Source of the DNA: Oceanithermus profundus DSM 14977
GTDB lineage: Bacteria > Deinococcota > Deinococci > Deinococcales > Marinithermaceae
Direction of reading: 5' to 3'
Assembly (NCBI RefSeq): GCF_000183745.1
Contig: NC_014761.1
Coordinates: forward strand, 1,922,001-1,986,000
Length of the DNA: 64,000 bases
The notes beneath the pieces are model-generated. The model did not search any database. It had not been told where the DNA came from and saw only the letters and a program-made list of their open reading frames with translations. This document shows positions 59,435 to 64,000 of this stretch, in pieces (position 1 is the stretch's first letter; each line of letters begins with the position of its first letter). The position numbers and the translations under genes are program-made.

Positions 59435-62098
59435 TTACAGCAGCGTTTCAGGTCGGAGCGGGGGCTCGAGCCGCAGGCGCCACAGATCGCCGCGCTCGAG
59501 GCGGAACCCCCGCCGCTCGGCCTCGGCGGTCAGCGCGCGCACCCGCGCCTCGTCGCCGAGCGCGCGGTAGAGGCCCACGGCGGTGTCGAGGGCCATGAAG
59601 ACGATGGTGCGGAAGTCCGCCTTGCGCGCCAGCTCCAGCGCCCGTTCGGCGGCCGCGGCGGCCGCTTCGGCGTCGCCCCGCCACCAGGCGACCAGGGCGC
59701 GGGTGCGTTGCACCGTGGCCAGCCCGGCGAGGTCGTCCGCGGCCGCGAAATGGGCCTCGGCCTTGGCGCACCAGCCCTCCGCCTCCTCGAGCCCGCCCCC
59801 CTTGATGCAGCACAGGGCCAGGGTGGTGAACGGCCAGCCCCACATGTACCAGTCCTCGTCGGTAAGCTCGAGGGCGCGGCGGCAAAGGCGGGCCACCTCG
59901 GGATGGGTGTCGGGATCGCGGAAGAGGAGGGCCTGGGCCAGCGCGTAGGTCGCCATCGCCTCCTGGTCCGGCGTCAGGCCGCCCTCCGCGAGCAGCTGCC
60001 GGCCCAGCCGCACCGCCCGGTCGAGGTCGAGCCGGCGGAAGTTGAGGTCCACCCGTCCGACCTGCACGTTCTTGAGGGTGTAGGCGTCGCCCAGCTCGCG
60101 CGCCGCCGCCTCCGTCAGGTCGAGTTCGCGCTCCAGCCGCGGCCAGTCGCCGGTGGCCACGCCGATGCGGTAGCGGGTGATCAGCGTCTGGGCGATCAGG
60201 CGGGCGCGCGCCTCCCCCTGCGACAACTCGAAGGCGCGGTGGAACTGCTCGAAGGCCTCCAGGTAGGCGAAACCGCGGATCGCCCCCGCGGCCGCCTTGA
60301 GGCGCAGCGGCACCGCGCGCTCGGGCATCCCCGCCCGCTCGTAGTGGGCCGCCACCAGGCCGGGGGCGGCCCGGTCCTTGATCTGCTCGGCCACCTGAGC
60401 GTGCAGCGCCCGGACCGTCTCGGGGTCGAGGTCGCGCAGGGTGGCCTCGCGCACCAGGTCGTGGGCGAGCCGGCCCCGGCGGAACAGCCCCTGGTATTCG
60501 AGGACGTCGGCCGCCTCGGCCACTTCCAGCGGCGCCAGCCCCATCACCGCGCCCGCGAGCTGCGGCGAGTAGGCCTCCCCCGCCACCGCCGCCAGCCGCA
60601 GGAGGCTGCGCGCACGCGCCGGAACGGCGCCGATGCGCTGCCGCAGCAACGCGTGCAGGCGGTCGCTCAGTGCGGGGCTGGCCCCCTCGGGGGGCTCCCC
60701 CCGGGCCCGCCACGACTCCGAGAGCTGCACGATGAAGAAGGGGTTGCCGCCGGTGAAGCGGTGCAGCGCACGCACCCAGGCGTCCTCGGGCTTCGCGCCG
60801 TCGCCGAACATGCGGGCGACCGCGTCCGGCGGCAGGGGCTCGAGCTCAACGAGCTCCGCCCCCTGCCGCTCCACCAGCGACTGGATCCAGGTCTGCGCCC
60901 GGGGGCTCAGGGTGCCGCTGCGGTAGGCCACGGCCAGGGGGCGCGTGAGCCCCAGCGAGCGCAGCTGCATCAGCAGCTCCAGGCTGCCCTCGTCGAAGAA
61001 CTGCAGGTCGTCGACCCCCCAGAACCAGTCCGCGTCGTCGAATGGGGCGAGCAGCTCGCCGATCGCGGCCAGGAAGCGCTGCGGCGAGGGGGCGGAAGGC
61101 GGCTCGCCCAGTTCGGGCAGCACCCGCGCCAGCTCCCGCCGCGCCCAGTCCGGCAGCGGCTCGCGCTGCTCCAGCACCACGCGCAGGCCGCGCGCGACCG
61201 TGGCCAGCGGGACCGCGTGGTCCTCGGGCCGGCCCCGCAGGAGCAGCGGCCGCCGCCCCAGGGCGCGGGCGAACTCGTGCAGGAGGCGGGTCTTGCCGAT
61301 CCCCGGCTCGCCCAGCAGGATCACGTGCCGCCCCTCGCGCCACGCCCGTTCCATGCGCTCGAGCTCGTGCTCGCGGCCGGCCAGCGGAGTGCGCTTCCAG
61401 CGGCGCACCTGGGCCTTGCCGGTGCGCAGCTCCTCGGCGAGGCGGCGCGTCGCCTGCACCGGGGGCAGCTGCAGCTCCCGGTCCAGAAAGTCGGCGTACC
61501 CCTCGTAGAACTCCAGCGCCTTGCGCACCTCCCCCAGCTGGGCGTAGAGGCGCATGATCGCCCGGCAGGAAGCCTCGCGCAGGGGGTCGCGCTCGAGCAC
61601 CCTGCGCTGCAGGGCCAGTGCCGCGCGCGGGTCGCGGCCCGCCAGCCGCTCGGCCTGCGCCACCAGGGCGTCGACGTAGCGTTCCTCAAAGCGCTCGCGC
61701 ACGATCAGCAGCCAGTCTTCGAACGCCGGCGGCACCCCGGCGGCCGCCCCCTCGAGCAGGCGGCCGCGGTAGAGGTCGAGCGCCCGGGCGAAGTCGGCGC
61801 GCTCGAGGGCCTCTTCGAAGGCGCGAACGTCGGCGTCGACCCCCAGCTCGAGCAGCGAGCCGCGGCGCACGACCAGCCCCGGGAACCGCTGCTCGAGCCG
61901 GTGCAGCTCCACGCGCAGGTTGCGCATGGCGTGCTCGGTTCCCCACAACATCTCGGCCAGTAGGGTTCGCTCGCTGGGGCCCTCGACCGCCAGGTAGGCC
62001 AGAATCGCGGCGCGCCGGCGCCCCGCCAGGGGCAGCCAGCCGCCGCCCACACGCACCTCCGGCGGCCCCAGCAAGCGCACTTCGCCCGGTTGGCTCAC
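59435..62098 (-). CDS. SARP-like transcriptional regulator with STAND ATPase and TPR region
   Basis: An 887-residue AfsR/SARP-type protein. Residues 1-90 are a winged-helix-like domain (VRLLGPPEVRVGGGWLPLAGRRRAAILAYLAVEG) and 95-230 a bacterial transcriptional activator domain (VRAFEEALERADFARALDLYRGRLLEG). The P-loop is GEPGIGKT at 263-270 with Walker B near DWFWGVDDLQFFDEG. Helical repeats fill the C-terminal half (GGLEEAEGWCAKAEAHFAAADDL). The GTG at 62098 follows TAGAAT by 8 nt. Such proteins bind tandem direct repeats near a -10; one lies at 62737-62754. The ligand is not known. Confidence 0.85.
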   Translation of the reverse strand: MSQPGEVRLLGPPEVRVGGGWLPLAGRRRAAILAYLAVEGPSERTLLAEMLWGTEHAMRNLRVELHRLEQRFPGLVVRRGSLLELGVDADVRAFEEALERADFARALDLYRGRLLEGAAAGVPPAFEDWLLIVRERFEERYVDALVAQAERLAGRDPRAALALQRRVLERDPLREASCRAIMRLYAQLGEVRKALEFYEGYADFLDRELQLPPVQATRRLAEELRTGKAQVRRWKRTPLAGREHELERMERAWREGRHVILLGEPGIGKTRLLHEFARALGRRPLLLRGRPEDHAVPLATVARGLRVVLEQREPLPDWARRELARVLPELGEPPSAPSPQRFLAAIGELLAPFDDADWFWGVDDLQFFDEGSLELLMQLRSLGLTRPLAVAYRSGTLSPRAQTWIQSLVERQGAELVELEPLPPDAVARMFGDGAKPEDAWVRALHRFTGGNPFFIVQLSESWRARGEPPEGASPALSDRLHALLRQRIGAVPARARSLLRLAAVAGEAYSPQLAGAVMGLAPLEVAEAADVLEYQGLFRRGRLAHDLVREATLRDLDPETVRALHAQVAEQIKDRAAPGLVAAHYERAGMPERAVPLRLKAAAGAIRGFAYLEAFEQFHRAFELSQGEARARLIAQTLITRYRIGVATGDWPRLERELDLTEAAARELGDAYTLKNVQVGRVDLNFRRLDLDRAVRLGRQLLAEGGLTPDQEAMATYALAQALLFRDPDTHPEVARLCRRALELTDEDWYMWGWPFTTLALCCIKGGGLEEAEGWCAKAEAHFAAADDLAGLATVQRTRALVAWWRGDAEAAAAAAERALELARKADFRTIVFMALDTAVGLYRALGDEARVRALTAEAERRGFRLERGDLWRLRLEPPLRPETLL

Positions 62099-62154
62099 CT
62101 TGCCTGATTCTACGGACGCGGCCCCGCCCGGGTCAAACGTCCCTTCCTCCAGCT

Positions 62155-62613
62155 CTAGCGCAGGGAGACGCCCAGGCGGAACCCCAGGTAGGGCCGGGTC
62201 GAGAGCGGCGCGAACCAGAAGCGCTGGCCCAGCTGCATCTCCGCGAACAGCCCCACGCTCTTCATCGCGGTGAAGTAGGCCTCGAGCCCCAGCATCGCGT
62301 GCCCGTTCACCTCGGGGTCGGCCCTCAGGAGGCTGCCGGTCGCGCCCGCCCCCGCGTAGTAGGCGAGGTCGACCGCCTCGCCGCCGTCGGAGTAGAGCGT
62401 ACCCGCGGCCAGCACCAGATCCAGCGAGACGGCCACCGAATAGCGTGTGGGGTCGGCCCGTTCGGGTGCGAGGCCGACGCTCATGCGCCAGCCCTCGGGG
62501 GTCACGAACTGGATGCCGAAGACCTCGGGCCAGCCGCCGTACAGCCCCGCGCCGCCGATGGCCCAGGCTCCGCCGGCAATGGCCAGGAACAGCGTCCAAA
62601 CGATGCGTCGCAT
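62155..62613 (-). CDS. Exported small beta-barrel-like protein, 152 aa
   Basis: A signal peptide (MRRIVWTLFLAIAGGAWA) and alternating strands (GLYGGWPEVFGIQFVTPEGWRMSVGL, YSVAVSLDLVLAAGTLY, LGFRLGVSL) suggest a small outer membrane barrel; the family is not recognised. A TACACT element about 19 nt upstream and a GAGG site support the ATG at 62613. It precedes the SARP-like gene by 56 bp and is divergent from the small lipoprotein. Confidence 0.72.
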   Translation of the reverse strand: MRRIVWTLFLAIAGGAWAIGGAGLYGGWPEVFGIQFVTPEGWRMSVGLAPERADPTRYSVAVSLDLVLAAGTLYSDGGEAVDLAYYAGAGATGSLLRADPEVNGHAMLGLEAYFTAMKSVGLFAEMQLGQRFWFAPLSTRPYLGFRLGVSLR

Positions 62614-62736
62614 ACGGCCTCTTTTCCAAACCAGTGTAAAACGTCCGCTCCGCCTTCCTGGTGAGATACCCCGTGAAGGTACCCATCCGTCTGTGGCGGC
62701 GGTGCCCGTTCGCCCCGTCGCCATCGGCGCTGCGGC

Positions 62737-62754
62737 TTGTGACGGTCTTGTGAC
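62737..62754 (+). promoter_or_regulatory. Tandem direct repeat TTGTGAC-N4-TTGTGAC
   Basis: Two identical heptamers with an 11-bp period end 11 bp upstream of the TAGCGT element (62766-62771). SARP proteins use heptameric direct repeats with 11-bp period just upstream of the -10, so the neighbouring regulator is a candidate binder. Confidence 0.5.
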
Positions 62755-62765
62755 CCTGCGCCGCC

Positions 62766-62771
62766 TAGCGT
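62766..62771 (+). promoter_or_regulatory. -10 element TAGCGT of the small lipoprotein gene
   Basis: TAGCGT 22 nt upstream of the ATG at 62794, with GAGGGGG between. Confidence 0.5.
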
Positions 62772-62793
62772 AACGGACGAGGGGGTGAGAACG

Positions 62794-62940
62794 ATGCGGA
62801 GGTGGCTGGTCTGGCTGGCCCTGGCGATCGTGCTCGCCGCCTGCGGCGGGCCGGCGACGACCAAGGGGTGCCCGCAACCCGCCGAGTTCGACCATCCAAG
62901 CTGCGTCTTCGACGATCCCGGCACCGTCTTCGGACCCTGA
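62794..62940 (+). CDS. Small lipoprotein, 48 aa
   Basis: MRRWLVWLALAIVLAACGGP has a complete lipoprotein signal (lipobox LAAC) and only about 31 mature residues, including two cysteines in KGCPQPAEFDHPSC. GAGGGGG lies about 8 nt upstream. The gene shares a promoter with the surface protein gene 30 bp later. Function unknown. Confidence 0.72.
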   Translation: MRRWLVWLALAIVLAACGGPATTKGCPQPAEFDHPSCVFDDPGTVFGP

Positions 62941-62970
62941 ACCCGCAAGGAGGAAAAGGGGAGGTGAAGC

Positions 62971-63486
62971 ATGAAACAGGTGAAGTACGTGTTTCTTGGG
63001 GCCTTCGTCGTGCTCCTCGGCCTCTGGGCCGTGGCGGTGACGGTTCCCCACACCTTCCACGAGGGGGACGTGGTCAGCTCGAGCAAGGTCAACGTGAACT
63101 TCCAGACCCTGGCCGAGGCGGTGACCGCGCTCGAGGCCAAGCTCTCGGAGGTGCAGGCCGCGCAGAAGGCGCTGCCCTCGAGCGCCGGCGTGCTCGCCTA
63201 CGCCTACGTCGACAACAACGCCCCGGCGGACAACCTCTACTACGCCTTCAACTCCACGGGCGGCGCCGTGAGCGTCACCTACGAGGCGACCGGGAAGTAC
63301 ACGGTCACCTTCGAGAACCTCGACCTGAGCCAAAGCGGGCTGATGCTCGCCGTCGTCGACTCGACGAAGCCCCAGATCTGCACCAACACCCCCATTTCGA
63401 GCGGCGCCGACACCGTTACGATCAACTGCTTCAACTACGACGGCACCGCGGTGGCCACCGCCTTCTACATCACCGTCGTGCGCTGA
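62971..63486 (+). CDS. Membrane-anchored extracellular protein, 171 aa
   Basis: An N-terminal signal-anchor (VFLGAFVVLLGLWAVAVTV), then TFHEGDVVSSSKVNVNFQTLAEAVTALEAKLSEVQ, the anchor-and-coiled-coil pattern often seen in tail-fibre-like or surface proteins. A beta domain follows (VLAYAYVDNNAPADNLYYAFNS ... TVTFENLDLSQ) with two cysteines (QICTN, INCFN) that may pair. A purine-rich RBS (GGGGAGGTG) fixes the ATG at 62971. Function unknown. Confidence 0.75.
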   Translation: MKQVKYVFLGAFVVLLGLWAVAVTVPHTFHEGDVVSSSKVNVNFQTLAEAVTALEAKLSEVQAAQKALPSSAGVLAYAYVDNNAPADNLYYAFNSTGGAVSVTYEATGKYTVTFENLDLSQSGLMLAVVDSTKPQICTNTPISSGADTVTINCFNYDGTAVATAFYITVVR

Positions 63487-63501
63487 GCTTCCGCCGCGCG
63501 C

Positions 63502-63530
63502 GGCCCCCGCGGGCCGGGTCCGCGGGGGCC
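63502..63530. terminator. Bidirectional terminator
   Basis: An 11-bp perfect stem (GGCCCCCGCGG / CCGCGGGGGCC) with a 7-nt loop between convergent genes; no long T-tract. Confidence 0.7.
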
Positions 63531-63535
63531 GGCGC

Positions 63536-64000
63536 TCACACCATCCGCGTGCGCCAGTACCCCCAGGCCAGCGTGGCCGCGCGCACCGCGTTGATCAGGA
63601 TCATCCCCCACCACACGCCCGCGAGCCCCCACCCCAAGGGCACGACGAGCAGCATCTCCACCGCGCCCGCGCCCGCGGCCAGCAGCATCGCCGCGGCGAG
63701 GAAGCGAAAGCGCTCGGCGGCCATGAAGATGCCGTCCCAGACGAAGACCAGGGCGTTGAGGGGCTGGGGCGCCCAGAGCAGCACCCAGATCGCCCCCACC
63801 GCGGACAGCACCTCGGCGTCGTCGGTGAAGATGCGCGGGATCCAGGGGCGGCCCAGCGCCAGCAGCGCCGCGATCAGCACGCCCACCGCCAGCCCCCAGG
63901 CGAGCAGGCGGTCGGCCACGGCGCGCACCCGCGCCGGGTCCTCGCCGCGAAAGCGCGCCACCAGCGCTTGGGCGGCGATGGCCAGTGCGTCCACCGACAT
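63536..64000 (-). CDS. MATE-family efflux transporter (partial, N-terminus off window)
   Basis: The C-terminal 154 residues of a multidrug and toxin extrusion protein: SVDALAIAAQALVARFRGEDP at the window edge, then four or five membrane helices ending LINAVRAATLAWGYWRTRMV. The DALAIAAQALVARF block is the conserved core of the second half of MATE/DinF-like exporters. Substrate unknown. Confidence 0.85.
   Translation of the reverse strand: MSVDALAIAAQALVARFRGEDPARVRAVADRLLAWGLAVGVLIAALLALGRPWIPRIFTDDAEVLSAVGAIWVLLWAPQPLNALVFVWDGIFMAAERFRFLAAAMLLAAGAGAVEMLLVVPLGWGLAGVWWGMILINAVRAATLAWGYWRTRMV

Noticed and set aside
59339-61963. An 874-codon plus-strand open frame
   Set aside because: Antisense to the SARP-like regulator, which has recognisable domains in order.
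62737-62754. TGTGA pair as a CRP site
   Set aside because: CRP sites are inverted (TGTGA-N6-TCACA); here both halves are in the same direction, so a tandem direct repeat is the better description.

Overview
The window is a GC-rich bacterial chromosome segment that is almost fully coding. It fits the phylum Deinococcota, family Thermaceae; an Oceanithermus- or Marinithermus-like organism is my guess, not something I could test. Three things point there: uniformly high GC with frequent GTG starts, many genes whose start codon lies about 6 nt after a TANNNT -10 element (the leaderless promoter form described in Deinococcota), and a diderm envelope gene set (lptF/lptG/lptD). There is no rRNA operon, no CRISPR array and no complete insertion sequence. 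Two tRNA genes are present, Arg(CCT) and Pro(GGG).

Layout. 1-4651 (minus): trxA-plsX-mscS-carboxylesterase-glcE-like run. 4681-9485 (plus): DUF309 protein, a small unknown, nitronate monooxygenase, KamA-family radical SAM, DJ-1-like protein, ychF. 9777-14828: small membrane protein, then a minus-strand module of periplasmic binding lipoprotein, histidine kinase, response regulator and a TsdA-like dihaem cytochrome. 14862-19185 (plus): MFS, murI, rph, rdgB, RMD1-like. 19168-21169 (minus): LOG-family protein and a lipoprotein. 21329-27338 (plus): psuG, rodZ-PEGA, rimO, trkA, trkH. 27339-28900: an AT-rich patch carrying one coiled-coil gene of unknown function. 28901-35538: a secreted esterase facing a minus-strand lptF-lptG-lptD-lipoprotein operon in which every junction is a 4-bp overlap. 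35627-37456: the two tRNA genes, a 0.5-kb field of palindromic repeats, an AlkD-like and a DsrE-like gene. 37515-47065: TPR protein, ftsH, two exported ankyrin proteins, a HerA-like ATPase and ddl. 47360-50963: pth, rplY, prs, mtnN, luxS. 51063-54509: small unknown, ClC channel, small unknown, ribokinase. 54563-59132: oxidative stress and ion block of katG, nhaA, a Fur/PerR regulator and a ferritin-like protein, with similar dyads at katG and the ferritin gene. 59221-63486: a SARP-like STAND regulator with small and surface proteins around it. 63536-64000: partial MATE transporter.

How it fits together. Most of the window is housekeeping: translation quality (pth, rplY, rimO, ychF, tRNAs), nucleotide hygiene (rdgB, rph, prs), wall and envelope (murI, ddl, rodZ, plsX, lpt genes) and potassium/sodium balance (trkAH, nhaA). 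The parts that look regulatory or lineage-specific are the sensor module next to tsdA, the peroxide-type regulon, the SARP-like locus with its tandem direct repeat, the lpt operon ending in an unknown lipoprotein, and the AT-rich island. Start sites were chosen by combining Shine-Dalgarno sites with the TANNNT-N6-start pattern.
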